A program made the position numbers and the translations under genes. DNA of 64,000 nucleotides from the NCBI RefSeq assembly GCF_016863195.1, contig NZ_BOOK01000045.1, forward strand, positions 43,229-107,228, given 5' to 3'. Below are positions 24,618-33,739 of this stretch, in pieces. Below the pieces are notes generated by a model, which did not search any database, was not told where the DNA came from, and was given only the letters and a program-made list of their open reading frames with translations. Position 1 is the stretch's first letter. Each line of letters begins with the position of its first letter. The stretch comes from Paraplanobispora takensis. Lineage in GTDB: Bacteria > Actinomycetota > Actinomycetes > Streptosporangiales > Streptosporangiaceae.

Positions 24618-27600
24618 TCAGGCGTTCAGCGAGCGCTGCGCCGCCTCGACCCAGCGCGGCACGCCGACCCGCCGGGCCACCTCCAGGGCCTTCTCGTAGT
24701 GCGGCTTGACCGCGTCGGCGAAGCCCAGCCGCAGCGCCAGGTCGCCGAGCGTCAGGGCGACCGGCCAGAGCGCGACCACCCCGGTGCCGGCGCCGGCGAT
24801 CCGGTCGGCGAACGGCTTCAGCGTGTCGTAGGCCTCGACCATCCGCTCGCGGTCGTCGAGCAGCATGCCCGCCAGCGCGCGCCAGATCATCGCCAGCTCG
24901 TACAGGAAGTCGGGACGCACCGGGGTCTTGACCGCCAGCAGGGCCCGCGCGTCGCGCATGTGCCCCGCCGAGGCCAGGGCGACCGCGTAGGCGTCCAGGG
25001 TCCACTTGGCGCCGCGCTGGTGGGCCTCGGCCAGCAGCTCCACCATCTCCCCGGCCTTGCCGTCGACCAGGTGCAGGCAGAAGGTGGTGATCACCGGCAG
25101 GTCCTGGCGGCCCTCGAGCATCCCGGCCCGGGCGGTCAGCCGCGCCGCCTCCTTGTAGGCCTGCGAGGCGCCGGCGAAGTCACCGGCGATCATCAGGCGC
25201 TGCCCGGCGTACCAGGCGCCCACCGCCATCGGCGCGGGCAGGCCGTACTGCCGGGCGAGCTGCTCGGCGGCGGCGACGTGCGCGTCGGCCTCGGCGAACG
25301 CGCCCGAGGCGGCCGCGCACTCCATCAGCACCAGGTGGGCCAGGGCCTGGACGGCGACCTGACCGCTGGCCTCGCCGACCTCCAGCAGCTCCCGGCCGAT
25401 GACCTCCCGCTCGCCGACCGGCGTGATGCCGTAGGACTGGCGCAGGCGCCCGCTCAGCGCGGTCGCCAGCAGGGCGGGGTCACCGGTCCTGCGGGCCAGC
25501 TCCTCGGCCTCCAGGGAGGCCTGCTCGCCGCGGGAGGTGGCCGAGCCCTCCAGCTCCAGAGCGAGCGTGGCCAGCAGGCTCGCCCGCAGCGACTGCTCGG
25601 CGGAGGGCAGCTCGACCAGGGCCTGCTCGGCGACGTCGACGATCTCCCACGCGGTGCGGGTGAAGTCGCGGGCCATGCCCTTGTGCGGTACGGCCAGCGA
25701 GGCGGCCACCCGGGCGGTGAGCTCCAGGTTGCCCAGCGGCCTGGCGGCCTCCATCGCCTCGCGGCGCCGGCGCCGGGCCGCGGCCATGTCGCCGCACAGG
25801 GCCAGCGCCTTGATCAGCCGCAGCGTCAGCAGCAGCCGCTCGTGGACGGTCTCCGGGGTCTGGGCGGCGCCGGAGCGGTCGAAGGCCGCGATGGCCTGCT
25901 CCCACAGCGTGGCCGCCTCCCGGTGGGCGAAGCGGCGCTCGGCCTGCTCGGCCGCCAGGCCCGCGTAGTGCACCGCCTTGGCGGCGGTCTCCGCGGTCCC
26001 GGCCGCGTCGTAGTGGTGGGCCAGCGCGGCCACGTCGGAGGGGTTGCGGCGCTCGATCACCGCGGCCACCGCGGCGTGCAGCCGGGAGCGGCGCAGCCGG
26101 GAGGCGTCGGAGTAAAGCGTGTCGCGGACCAGGTCGTGGTCGAAGCGGAGCATGCCGGGGCCCGGCTCGGTGACCAGGCCCGCCAGCAGCGCCGCCTCCA
26201 CGGCGTCGACCACGGCGTCCTCGTCGCCCGCCACGTCGACCAGCACGTCCACGTCGACGTCGCGGCCGATCACCGCGGCCTGCAGCAGGATCTGCTGGGC
26301 CGCCGCGGGCAGCCGGGAGATCCGCCGCCGCAGCACGTCGCGCACGCCGGAGGGAACCCCGGAGAGCACCTCGGAGGCCGTGGCGCGGTCGCCGACCGCC
26401 TCGGCGTCGAGCAGGCGCACGGTCTCCCGGACGAAGAACGGGTTGCCGCGGGTGCGCTCGACGATGCTCTCGACCGCCTCCTGGTCCACCTCGCGCACGC
26501 AGGTCGCCCGGACCAGCTCGGCCACGGCCTTGGGGTCGAGGCCGGACAGGGCCACCCGGACCGGTCCGAGCCGGGCCAGCGCGGCCAGCACGTCGGCCTG
26601 CTGGTCGGTCAGCTCGCTGTCACGGCAGGTCACCAGGAGCAGCACCCGGCTGCCGGCCAGCAGGCTCGGCAGCGCGCGCAGCAGCGCGAGGGTCTGGTCG
26701 TCGGCCCAGTGCAGATCCTCCAGCGTCAGCAGGATCGGGGTCTCCCTGGCGACCGAGGCGAGATAGCCGCCCACCGCCCGGTGCAGCCGGAAGCCGCCGG
26801 AGGCCTGGTCGTCGTCGGGGACGGGCGCCGCGTCGTCCAGCAGGGGGGCCAGCAGCGGGGCGTACTCGCCCGCGCCGGTGACCTCCACCAGGGTGCGCAG
26901 GATCTCCACCCACGCCCAGCCGGGCGGGGTGGCGCTGCTGTCGGGGCAGGCGCCGGAGGCGGTGCCCCAGCCGTCGGCCGACAGCCGGTTGGTGAGCTGG
27001 CGCACCAGCGTGGTCTTGCCCGCGCCCGCGTCACCGCTGATCACCGCGACGGTGAAGCGGCTGGTCCTGGTCGCGGCGGAGACCAGCCGGTCGAGCTCGG
27101 CGTCCCGGCCGACGAACGGCTCGGGCTCCAGCGGCGGCGGCTCCACCGGGATCATGGTGGGCCGGGGCGGCCAGGTGTCGGCCGCGACCGCGGGGCGCTG
27201 CCGCGGGGCGACGGGCAGCTGCAGGCCGGGGTCCTGGGCCAGGATGTCCGACTCCAGCTTGCGCAGCGCGGGGCCGGGGTCGATGCCCAGCTCGTCGGCG
27301 AGGATCGTGCGGGCCTTGCGCAGCGCGGCCAGGGCGTCGCCCTGACGCCCGCAGCGGTACAGGCCCAGCCCGAGCAGGCGCCAGCCCTCCTCGCGGAGCG
27401 GGTGCTCGGTGGTCAGCGCCTCCAGGTCGGGCACCGCCTCGGCGGGCATGCCCAGGCGCAGGCCGGTGTCGGCGTGCCGCTCACGGGCGATCAGCCGCAG
27501 CTCGGTCAGCCGGTTCACCTCGGCCTCGGCCCACGGCTGGTCGGCGAAGTCGGAGTACGGCGTGCCGCGCCACAGGGCCAGCGCCTTCTCCAGGCCGAGC

Positions 27601-27983
27601 CGGGCGGAGCCGGGGTCGTCGGCGTCCAGCTGCTCACCGGCGGCCCGGACCAGCGACTCGAAACGGAGCGCGTCGACCTGGTCCGGAGCGATCCGGAGCG
27701 CGTAGCCGGAGGCGACGGTCACCAGCAGCCGGTTGGGGCCCCCGCGCGGGCGGCCGGGCTCCAGGACCCGGCGCAGGCGGGAGATGTAGACCTGCAGGCC
27801 CGACTGCGCGCCCTTGGCGGCGTCGTCGTCCCACAGGTCGTACAGGAGCGAGTCGACCGGGACGACCTGTCCACGGGCGACGAGCAGACGGGCGAGGACG
27901 GCACGTTGCCGCAACCCGCCCAGGTCGAGCGCGTCGTCACCGGAGTGCGCCTCGACCGGACCGAGAACCCGGAACGCCACCAT
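24618..27983 (-). CDS. AfsR-like SARP regulator with BTAD, ATPase and TPR-type domains
   Basis: About 1121 residues. Winged helix from the start (MVAFRVLGPVEA) and BTAD to ~250, a Pro-rich linker, then an AAA_16/STAND-type ATPase (FVGRDAELDRL, Walker A GDAGAGKTTL, Walker B ILLTLEDLHWADD). The long alpha-helical TPR-like C-terminal half runs to the end. Such proteins switch secondary-metabolism or developmental genes in actinomycetes; the targets are unknown here. ATG 27983 fits the domain start, with GTG 27995 also possible; neither has a clear ribosome-binding site. The open frame continues upstream through the next gene in another reading and is not used. Confidence 0.93.
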   Translation of the reverse strand: MVAFRVLGPVEAHSGDDALDLGGLRQRAVLARLLVARGQVVPVDSLLYDLWDDDAAKGAQSGLQVYISRLRRVLEPGRPRGGPNRLLVTVASGYALRIAPDQVDALRFESLVRAAGEQLDADDPGSARLGLEKALALWRGTPYSDFADQPWAEAEVNRLTELRLIARERHADTGLRLGMPAEAVPDLEALTTEHPLREEGWRLLGLGLYRCGRQGDALAALRKARTILADELGIDPGPALRKLESDILAQDPGLQLPVAPRQRPAVAADTWPPRPTMIPVEPPPLEPEPFVGRDAELDRLVSAATRTSRFTVAVISGDAGAGKTTLVRQLTNRLSADGWGTASGACPDSSATPPGWAWVEILRTLVEVTGAGEYAPLLAPLLDDAAPVPDDDQASGGFRLHRAVGGYLASVARETPILLTLEDLHWADDQTLALLRALPSLLAGSRVLLLVTCRDSELTDQQADVLAALARLGPVRVALSGLDPKAVAELVRATCVREVDQEAVESIVERTRGNPFFVRETVRLLDAEAVGDRATASEVLSGVPSGVRDVLRRRISRLPAAAQQILLQAAVIGRDVDVDVLVDVAGDEDAVVDAVEAALLAGLVTEPGPGMLRFDHDLVRDTLYSDASRLRRSRLHAAVAAVIERRNPSDVAALAHHYDAAGTAETAAKAVHYAGLAAEQAERRFAHREAATLWEQAIAAFDRSGAAQTPETVHERLLLTLRLIKALALCGDMAAARRRRREAMEAARPLGNLELTARVAASLAVPHKGMARDFTRTAWEIVDVAEQALVELPSAEQSLRASLLATLALELEGSATSRGEQASLEAEELARRTGDPALLATALSGRLRQSYGITPVGEREVIGRELLEVGEASGQVAVQALAHLVLMECAAASGAFAEADAHVAAAEQLARQYGLPAPMAVGAWYAGQRLMIAGDFAGASQAYKEAARLTARAGMLEGRQDLPVITTFCLHLVDGKAGEMVELLAEAHQRGAKWTLDAYAVALASAGHMRDARALLAVKTPVRPDFLYELAMIWRALAGMLLDDRERMVEAYDTLKPFADRIAGAGTGVVALWPVALTLGDLALRLGFADAVKPHYEKALEVARRVGVPRWVEAAQRSLNA

Positions 27984-28102
27984 GTCAGCCGCCACGGTAT
28001 GCGTGCTTTCGAATCGCGCACAAGGTCTTTCCCAATCTGGCAGATGCGAGCACCCCTCAGAGTGCCCGTGAATCTCCGCCTGAGTGGAGACCCGCGCGCA
28101 TC

Positions 28103-29164
28103 CTAACGGCTGACCGGCTCCTTGTCGGGCGCCGGGACGACGCCCTCGCGCCTGCGCAGCAGCGCCCACGCGCCCAAGGCCAGACCGCCGAAGGGGATTT
28201 CGACAGTGTAGGTCCAGAAACCGAACAGAAGTGCAGCGGCGGTGGCCGAATCCAGTGGAGCGCCGAAGAAGACCAGTGCGCCGACGGTCCCGGCCTCCAT
28301 GATCCCGGCCCCGCTCGGGGTGACCACGGCGGTGGTCAGGACCCGCGACAGGGCGAAGACCGCGATCGACTGGGCCAGCCCGGGGTAGGCGCCGGTGGCG
28401 TGCAGGCAGGTCACCAGGATCAGCCACTGCAGGCCGAGGAAGGAGATCATGCCCAGCGTCAGGCCGGGCCAGCGGCTCCGCACGATCGTGGAGGTGTCGG
28501 CGCGCAGCCGCTCCAGGGCCCCGGAGGCGGTGTGCTCGGCGGGCCGGATCCGCCGGGGCGCGAGCCGGACGAGCGCGTCGAGGACCCGGCCGAGCAGCGC
28601 GGCGGCGCGGTCCCAGTAGAGGGCGGCGGCCACCGCCGTCACCAGGATCAGGATGGACACGGCGCCCACCCAGCCCGCGTTGACCACGGTGGGGCTGAGC
28701 GCCTGCCCGCTGGCCAGCAGGGCGACGATGCCCAGGGCGGGCAGGATGAACCGGAACAGCGTGTTCCAGATGCCGCTGGCGAGGGTGGAGACCACGACGG
28801 CCCGGACGGGGAAGCCCCAGCCCTTGGTCATGGCGAAGGTCAGCGCGACCCCGGCCGCGCCGCCGAAGGGCAGCAGGTTGCTCACCGCGCTGCCGGCGGC
28901 GTTCAGCGTCAGGGCCTGCGGGTGGCTCAGCCCGGGAAGGGAGGCGGTCAGCACGAAGGTGTAGGCCAGCAGGCTGGCCAGCCAGACGACGGCCATCAGC
29001 GCGACCGTCTGCCAGCCGAGCGCGGCGAAGCGGGCGCCGACCTCGCTCCAGGAGACCGTCTTGCCCGTCAGCGCGTGCACGATCTGCGGCAGGAAGACGA
29101 CGAGCGCGGTGGCGAGCCCCAGCGACACGACCGACAGGCCGATCTGGACCCACTTGTTCTTCAT
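28103..29164 (-). CDS. Lysylphosphatidylglycerol-synthase transmembrane (UPF0104/AglD-like) protein
   Basis: 353 residues, about eight membrane segments, with the family features of the flippase half of MprF: NAAGSAVSNLLPFGGAAG and later VVTPSGAGIMEAG. It lacks the cytosolic aminoacyl-transferase half, so it is more likely a lipid or lipid-linked-sugar translocator. It sits 34 bp after the PIG-L deacetylase gene on the same strand, with a GT4 glycosyltransferase divergent beyond that. The three look like a small glycolipid module. Confidence 0.88.
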   Translation of the reverse strand: MKNKWVQIGLSVVSLGLATALVVFLPQIVHALTGKTVSWSEVGARFAALGWQTVALMAVVWLASLLAYTFVLTASLPGLSHPQALTLNAAGSAVSNLLPFGGAAGVALTFAMTKGWGFPVRAVVVSTLASGIWNTLFRFILPALGIVALLASGQALSPTVVNAGWVGAVSILILVTAVAAALYWDRAAALLGRVLDALVRLAPRRIRPAEHTASGALERLRADTSTIVRSRWPGLTLGMISFLGLQWLILVTCLHATGAYPGLAQSIAVFALSRVLTTAVVTPSGAGIMEAGTVGALVFFGAPLDSATAAALLFGFWTYTVEIPFGGLALGAWALLRRREGVVPAPDKEPVSR

Positions 29165-29198
29165 GTCACCCCCTGGACCAAGTGTGCCGGTCTCGGGG

Positions 29199-29999
29199 TC
29201 ATCCTTTCGGAGGAACTTCGAAGGGGTGCCTCAGCCGGGTGCCGGGCGGCAGGCCGCGCTGGACGTACCACTCGGTGCCGAAGATCAGGCGGTAGAGCGG
29301 CCCCGGAACCTTGAGCATCACGCCCAGGGTGCGGGTGTCGGCGCCGGTGGCCTGGGTGGCGTGGGCCGCCATGCTCGCCCGCTTCTGCCGGGCGAAGCGG
29401 CGCACGTTCACCCGGTGGGTGATCTCCTCGCCGGGGGAGTAGGCCCGCTCGAAGGCCCGGATGTCCAGCTGCGGGTAGAACCTGCGGACCAGCTTCAGGC
29501 CCCGCAGCAGGGGGTCGCGGTTGACCGTGGCCTCCAGCACGACCGGGGTGCCCGCGATCTCCGCCGCCCGGCCGCCCACGCGGTTCACCTGGACGTGGTC
29601 GGGGTGGCCGTACCCTCCGGCGGGGTCGTAGACCGTCAGCAGGTCGGCCTCCTCCTCGGCGAGGATCCCGGCCAGCCGCCGCGCAGCCTCCTCGCAGTCG
29701 GCGTCGATGAACGCGTCCGGCGGCCGGTCCTCGGCGATCCCCCCGCCGGGCGCCAGCCCCGAGTCGCCGTAGCCGAGGTTGACCACGCGGGCGCAGCCCA
29801 GCGCCGCCGCCGACTTGTACAGCTCGGCGATCCGGGCCTCGCCGAGCGCCTCGCCGGGGGCCAGATCGGCCTGCCCGCGCTCGCCCGAGGTCGCCACCAC
29901 CAGGACCACGCGGTGCCCCTGCGCGGCGAGCATGGCCATGGTGCCCGCGGTCAGCAGGGCCTCGTCGTCGGGATGGGCGTGGAAGAACACTGCTGTCAT
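29199..29999 (-). CDS. PIG-L family N-acetylglucosaminyl deacetylase-like protein
   Basis: 266 residues. The zinc-binding motif AHPDDE lies at the start (residues ~8-13) and the second motif GHPDH later, as in MshB, GlcNAc-PI deacetylases and related LmbE proteins. It hydrolyses an acetamido sugar or sugar lipid. The ATG at 29999 gives the usual MTAVFFHAHPDDE start; GTG 30011 is an alternative. No ribosome-binding site precedes either. The start lies only 26 bp from the divergent GT4 start. Confidence 0.9.
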   Translation of the reverse strand: MTAVFFHAHPDDEALLTAGTMAMLAAQGHRVVLVVATSGERGQADLAPGEALGEARIAELYKSAAALGCARVVNLGYGDSGLAPGGGIAEDRPPDAFIDADCEEAARRLAGILAEEEADLLTVYDPAGGYGHPDHVQVNRVGGRAAEIAGTPVVLEATVNRDPLLRGLKLVRRFYPQLDIRAFERAYSPGEEITHRVNVRRFARQKRASMAAHATQATGADTRTLGVMLKVPGPLYRLIFGTEWYVQRGLPPGTRLRHPFEVPPKG

Positions 30000-30025
30000 C
30001 GAAGCGGCCACGCAAGCATGATCTC

Positions 30026-31204
30026 ATGCGGCACTACCCTGGCAGCGTGAGGATCCTCCACGTCAGTGACTGTTACCTGCCGCGCCTGGGCGGGATCGAG
30101 GTGCAGGTCGCCGATCTGGTCCGGATGCAGCGCGAGGCCGGGCACGAGGTCGAGGTGGCGACCGCCACGCCCGGCGAGCCCCTGCCCGGGGTGCACCGGA
30201 TCGTCGCGAAGCTCCCCTTCGACCTGCCGGTCCACCCGACCGGGACGGGGCACCTGCTCCGGTTGATGGCCGCCCGGCGGCCCGACATGGTGCACGTGCA
30301 CACGGGCGCGGTCTCGCCGTTCGCCTGGATGGGCGTGCGCGCGGCGGCCCGGGCCCGGCTGCCCGTCGTCGTGACCGTGCACAGCATGTGGGATCCGGTC
30401 ACCCGGGGGCTGTACCGCGGGCTGCGGCTGCTGTTCGAGTGGCACCGCTGGGGACTGGTGGGCACCGCGGTCAGCGAGGCGGCCGCCCGGCCGATCCGCG
30501 CCGTGGCCGGCCGCGGCGTGCCGGTGCACGTGGTCTCCAACGGTCTCGACGTGTCGGGCTGGCGTCCTCAGGGGGAGGTACGGCCCGCGCGGGCGCCGGA
30601 GGCGTCCGAGGCCGTGCGGGGACCCGGGGGCGTCGCGGACGGCGAGGCGGTGCACGTCGTGGCCGTGGGGCGGCTGGCGCCGCGCAAGCAGCCGGTCAGG
30701 CTGCTGCGGCTGCTGAAGGAGGCGCGCGCCCGGGTGCCGTCGGAGGTGCCGCTGCGGGCCACGATCGTCGGGGACGGCCCCGCCCGCGCCCAGATGGAGC
30801 GTTACCTGCGGGCCAACGGGATGACGGGCTGGGTCTCGCTGCCCGGCCGCTACAGCCGCGAGCAGATCCGCGCGCTGCTGGCCTCGGCGGACGTCTTCGT
30901 CGCCCCCGCGCCCCGCGAGTCCTTCGGGCTGGCGGCGCTGGAGGCCAGGTCGGCCGGGGTCCCCGTGGTGGCCAGGGCGCAGAGCGGCGTGGCCGACTTC
31001 GTCCACCAGGGCAAGGAGGGCCTGCTCGGCCGGAGCTTCGACGACCTGGTGAGTTCGGTGGCCCGGCTGGCCCGCGACCGTGACCTGCGCGAGTCGATCG
31101 CCGCGCACAACCGCGAGACCGAGCCGGTGGCCAGTTCCTGGCCGGCAGTCCTGGAGGGGTTCGACCGCTGCTACGAGCAGGCGCGCGCGAGGCGGGGAGG
31201 CTGA
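30026..31204 (+). CDS. Family 4 glycosyltransferase
   Basis: 392 residues, GT-B fold. The N-terminal acceptor domain contains YLPRLGGIEVQV; the C-terminal nucleotide-sugar domain has VAVGRLAPRKQP and the E-x7-E motif in APRESFGLAALEA, as in mannosyl- and glucosyltransferases (PimA/MshA type). With the PIG-L deacetylase and the lipid translocator beside it, a glycolipid or lipid-linked sugar product is likely. The start could be ATG 30026 or GTG 30047 (VRILHVSD, the family's usual beginning). Neither has a ribosome-binding site, so a leaderless message is plausible. Confidence 0.9.
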   Translation: MRHYPGSVRILHVSDCYLPRLGGIEVQVADLVRMQREAGHEVEVATATPGEPLPGVHRIVAKLPFDLPVHPTGTGHLLRLMAARRPDMVHVHTGAVSPFAWMGVRAAARARLPVVVTVHSMWDPVTRGLYRGLRLLFEWHRWGLVGTAVSEAAARPIRAVAGRGVPVHVVSNGLDVSGWRPQGEVRPARAPEASEAVRGPGGVADGEAVHVVAVGRLAPRKQPVRLLRLLKEARARVPSEVPLRATIVGDGPARAQMERYLRANGMTGWVSLPGRYSREQIRALLASADVFVAPAPRESFGLAALEARSAGVPVVARAQSGVADFVHQGKEGLLGRSFDDLVSSVARLARDRDLRESIAAHNRETEPVASSWPAVLEGFDRCYEQARARRGG

Positions 31205-31608
31205 AGCCGGCGCCGGAGGGGAGCCGGAAAGGGAGGAGCCGGCACGGAGAACGGGGGCCCATACCGTGCCGGCGGTCTCTCACCGGTGGCGCCGGGGCGG
31301 AGCCGGCGCCGGGCCGTGCGCCCGGCGGGAAGAGGTCCGGGCGCACGGTGGCGTGCTGAGGGCCGGCGCACCGTAGGGCGGGCGGATCGGCGGATGCCCG
31401 GCCGTACGGTGAACAGGCTGAAGGGGGTTGCGCCGTACGGCCGGCGGATGCCGTACGGCGGGGGTACCGGACGCGGCCGTCGCGCCGCACCGCCCCCCCG
31501 GCAGGCGGTGCGACCGCCGCGTCAGACCGTGCCCTCCGCCCCACCGGAAGGCACGGATCCGCGGATCGGTGTGCCTGCCGCCCCACCGGAAGGCACACGT
31601 CCACGGGG
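31205..31608. other. Non-coding gap between convergent genes
   Basis: 404 bp. It holds the GT4 terminator hairpin (31314-31348), several GCCGTACGG words around 31395-31460, and a direct repeat GCCCCACCGGAAGGCAC (~31538 and ~31580). Open frames on both strands are low-complexity Arg/Pro and I call no gene. Confidence 0.5.
31314..31348 (+). terminator. Hairpin after the GT4 glycosyltransferase
   Basis: A perfect 12 bp stem CCGTGCGCCCGG / CCGGGCGCACGG with an 11 nt loop, 110 bp past the stop. Confidence 0.65.
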
Positions 31609-31995
31609 TCAGGAGCAGGCGCTGGCGAGCTTGGTGGTGGCCTGCTGAGCCTTCGTGCCCAGGTCCTGGACGGCGCTGGCGGCCCCGGCCGGGTTGTTGG
31701 GGTCGATCTTCAGGGCGCCCCAGGTCGCGGAGAAGTCGTTGAGCGCCGAGGCGAGCTCACCGTCGGCCTTGGCGGCCAGAGCCTTCAGGTCGGCGGAGAA
31801 CTTCTGGTTCGCCTCGTTGAACTTGGCGAGGTCGCCCGAGATGGTCGCGGCGTTGCTGGAGTAGTCCGTGAAGAGCTTCTGCGCCTCGTTGCAGAGGGCG
31901 GTGTTGCTGCCGGCGCCACAGGCGGCGGTCAGCGAGAGGAGTACGGCCCCCGCGGCGACTGCGGCGATACGACGGGGGGAGAGGACGGAGAACAT
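31609..31995 (-). CDS. Small helical lipoprotein of unknown function
   Basis: 128 residues. A lipoprotein signal peptide ends in the lipobox LTAAC, and the mature part is ~105 residues of alpha-helix-forming sequence (ALCNEAQKLFTDYSS ... ATTKLASACS) with a Cys pair (LCNEA and the ACS end) that could be disulfide-bonded. It resembles small actinobacterial helical lipoproteins without assigned function. ATG 31995 has GAAAGG seven bases upstream; the open frame continues further upstream but is rejected. A tiny paralogous peptide gene lies 268 bp upstream on the same strand. Confidence 0.8.
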   Translation of the reverse strand: MFSVLSPRRIAAVAAGAVLLSLTAACGAGSNTALCNEAQKLFTDYSSNAATISGDLAKFNEANQKFSADLKALAAKADGELASALNDFSATWGALKIDPNNPAGAASAVQDLGTKAQQATTKLASACS

Positions 31996-32262
31996 TGTCT
32001 GCCTTTCATTGCAAACTGTGACGATCAGTACGTTAGGGGTGCCGCCTTGCGGTTCGCTTTCACGGCGCTTACAGATGGGCATCGGTCGTCCTGCCGCAGG
32101 CCGCGGCGGAGAAACCCCATCTGCTGGGAGAGATCGTCCTCACCGGTGCAAGGTGGGCGAAATTCCTGTTTCGTTACTGTCCGTCACCGTAATGAAGGCA
32201 TTGGGGCCGTCACGACCGGCGGGCGCGCCGCGGCGGCGGGCGCACCACGGGCGGTGACACGG

Positions 32263-32358
32263 CTAGAAAGGCAGCGGACGTCCTGAGGGCGTGCGCAGGT
32301 CGAGCGGGACGGGCTGTCGCGGCGGCCGGGGCTTCTGGAGAATTTGAACCCTTTTCAT
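32263..32358 (-). CDS. Tiny Pro/Arg-rich peptide, paralogue 1 (31 residues)
   Basis: An ATG frame of 31 codons starting MKRVQILQKPRPPR and ending TPSGRPLPF, with AAGGGAG eight bases upstream. A second copy at 38617-38712 encodes a peptide identical at 26 of 31 positions. The DNA of the two differs at synonymous sites in about 17 of those 26 codons, so the protein sequence is conserved, not just the DNA. The peptide is strongly basic, has no signal sequence and no membrane segment, and contains PRPPR and PLPF words. I do not know its function. It lies between the WD-like lipoprotein gene (94 bp upstream) and the small lipoprotein gene. Confidence 0.8.
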   Translation of the reverse strand: MKRVQILQKPRPPRQPVPLDLRTPSGRPLPF

Positions 32359-32452
32359 GTCCTACTCCCTTTTGTTGGAGTTTGGGAGAGACTACGCCAT
32401 CCGACCGACAGTTTCGTCCGCTTTTTGAGACCTCCCGTCTCGAAACCGGGAC

Positions 32453-33688
32453 TCAGTGGCGCAGCGCGAAGCCCGCCTCGGTGTCCCCCCAGCCCACCGC
32501 GCCCACCGCCCACACCGTCCGGGAGCCCGGGACCGCGGTGACGACGGTGCGCCTGACGTCGTCGGAGACCTCGTACTGCTGCTCCGGCCCGGGGGTCCGC
32601 AGCAGCGGGCCGTACCGGGCGGTCCACTGCGCGCCGTCGAAGCGGAGCATGAGCGGCCGGCCCGGGTGGTCGGCGTCCACGCCGCCGACCCAGACGTCTC
32701 CGCCGGAGGCCGTCACGCCGTGCAGGGAGCCGCGGGCGACGGGAATCTGCACGCGTGCCCACTCCGACCCGTTCCAGTGCATCACCAGCGGCTCGGCCGG
32801 ACGGTGACCGTAGATGTCCTCGGGGCCGGTGGAGACCTCGCCCACCGCCCAGACGTCCGACGGCGAGACCTGCCAGACCTGGTTCAGCCTTCCGCCGGGG
32901 ATCTCCGGGAATCCCTGGGACCCCCAGCTCTGCCCGGTGCCCTCGATGATCACCGGTCCCTGCGCCCCGCTGTGGCCGACCGCCCAGACGCGCCCGTCAC
33001 CGACGGTGATCGCCTCGATGGTCGAGGGGCTCTGGAACACGTTGCGGAAGCGGTCGCCGGTCCACTCCACGACCGACGCCCCGCCCGGGCTGTTCGAGAC
33101 GAACCAGGCTCGCCCGCCGGAGGCCGCGACGTCGCTGAGCCTGTGGTCCTGCGCCACGCCGAAGGGCCGGTGCGGGGTCCAGCGCCGCCCGTCCCAGTGG
33201 GCGGTGAACGCGCTCTCCCCGTTGCCGGCGATCCACACGTCGTCCGGCCCGCCCACGCTGACGCCCTCCATGTGGTAGACCTCGTCCGCGCCCACCTTCA
33301 TCTCGCGCCACCGGGATCCGTCCCACCGCACGACGGCGGGCATCCCCTCCCGGTCCTCCGCGCCGTACTGATAGCCGACCGCCCACACCTCCGAGGGGCC
33401 GGACGCGGCCACGTCCACGAGCGAGTGGCTCGGCTTCAACGGGGGGTCGGGCACGGTCTTCCACTCCGGCGCCGTCTCGATCCGCCCGGTGGGGCGCGGG
33501 GCCGCCGTCGCGCCGGAGGGGGCACTCGCCGGGCTCGGGGTCGTGCCCGGCGCCGTCACGCCGGGGGCGGCGCTCGACGGCGGGGTACGGCCCGGCGGGG
33601 ACGCCGGGCCGGGCGCCGTCGGGTCGGCGCCGCACGCCGCCGTCAGAAAGATCCCGGCGGCCGCGACCGCCGTCCACACCCGCGCCAT
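32453..33688 (-). CDS. Lipoprotein with beta-propeller-like repeats
   Basis: 411 residues. A lipoprotein signal with lipobox LTAAC is followed by a long Pro/Ala/Ser-rich linker (~25-80) and about seven repeats containing an E/D-VWAVG or DVWIAG core (EVWAVGYQ, DVWIAGNG, RVWAVGHS, DVWAVGEV, DVWVGGVD, TVWAVGAV). These are blades of a predicted beta-propeller exposed outside the cell. Substrate or partner unknown. ATG 33688 is preferred over GTG 33697 because GGGAAGGTG is correctly spaced before it. Confidence 0.82.
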   Translation of the reverse strand: MARVWTAVAAAGIFLTAACGADPTAPGPASPPGRTPPSSAAPGVTAPGTTPSPASAPSGATAAPRPTGRIETAPEWKTVPDPPLKPSHSLVDVAASGPSEVWAVGYQYGAEDREGMPAVVRWDGSRWREMKVGADEVYHMEGVSVGGPDDVWIAGNGESAFTAHWDGRRWTPHRPFGVAQDHRLSDVAASGGRAWFVSNSPGGASVVEWTGDRFRNVFQSPSTIEAITVGDGRVWAVGHSGAQGPVIIEGTGQSWGSQGFPEIPGGRLNQVWQVSPSDVWAVGEVSTGPEDIYGHRPAEPLVMHWNGSEWARVQIPVARGSLHGVTASGGDVWVGGVDADHPGRPLMLRFDGAQWTARYGPLLRTPGPEQQYEVSDDVRRTVVTAVPGSRTVWAVGAVGWGDTEAGFALRH

Positions 33689-33739
33689 GATCCGCACCTT
33701 CCCAGGATGCCGGTGTTCAGCCTTCGGGGTGGGCGCGAT

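Noticed and set aside
24699..28106. 1135-codon plus-strand open frame opposite the AfsR-like regulator
   Set aside because: Antisense frame of a real gene; composition Gln/Gly/Arg/Val with no recognisable motifs.
27984..29153. Upstream continuation of the AfsR-like frame to 29153
   Set aside because: It runs antisense-like/out of phase with the LPG-synthase-like gene and shows no homology; the SARP domain starts at 27983.
32130..32200. Riboswitch-like words (GGTGCAAGG, GCGAAATTCC) between two small genes
   Set aside because: Only a few bases match the FMN element; the conserved core is absent.
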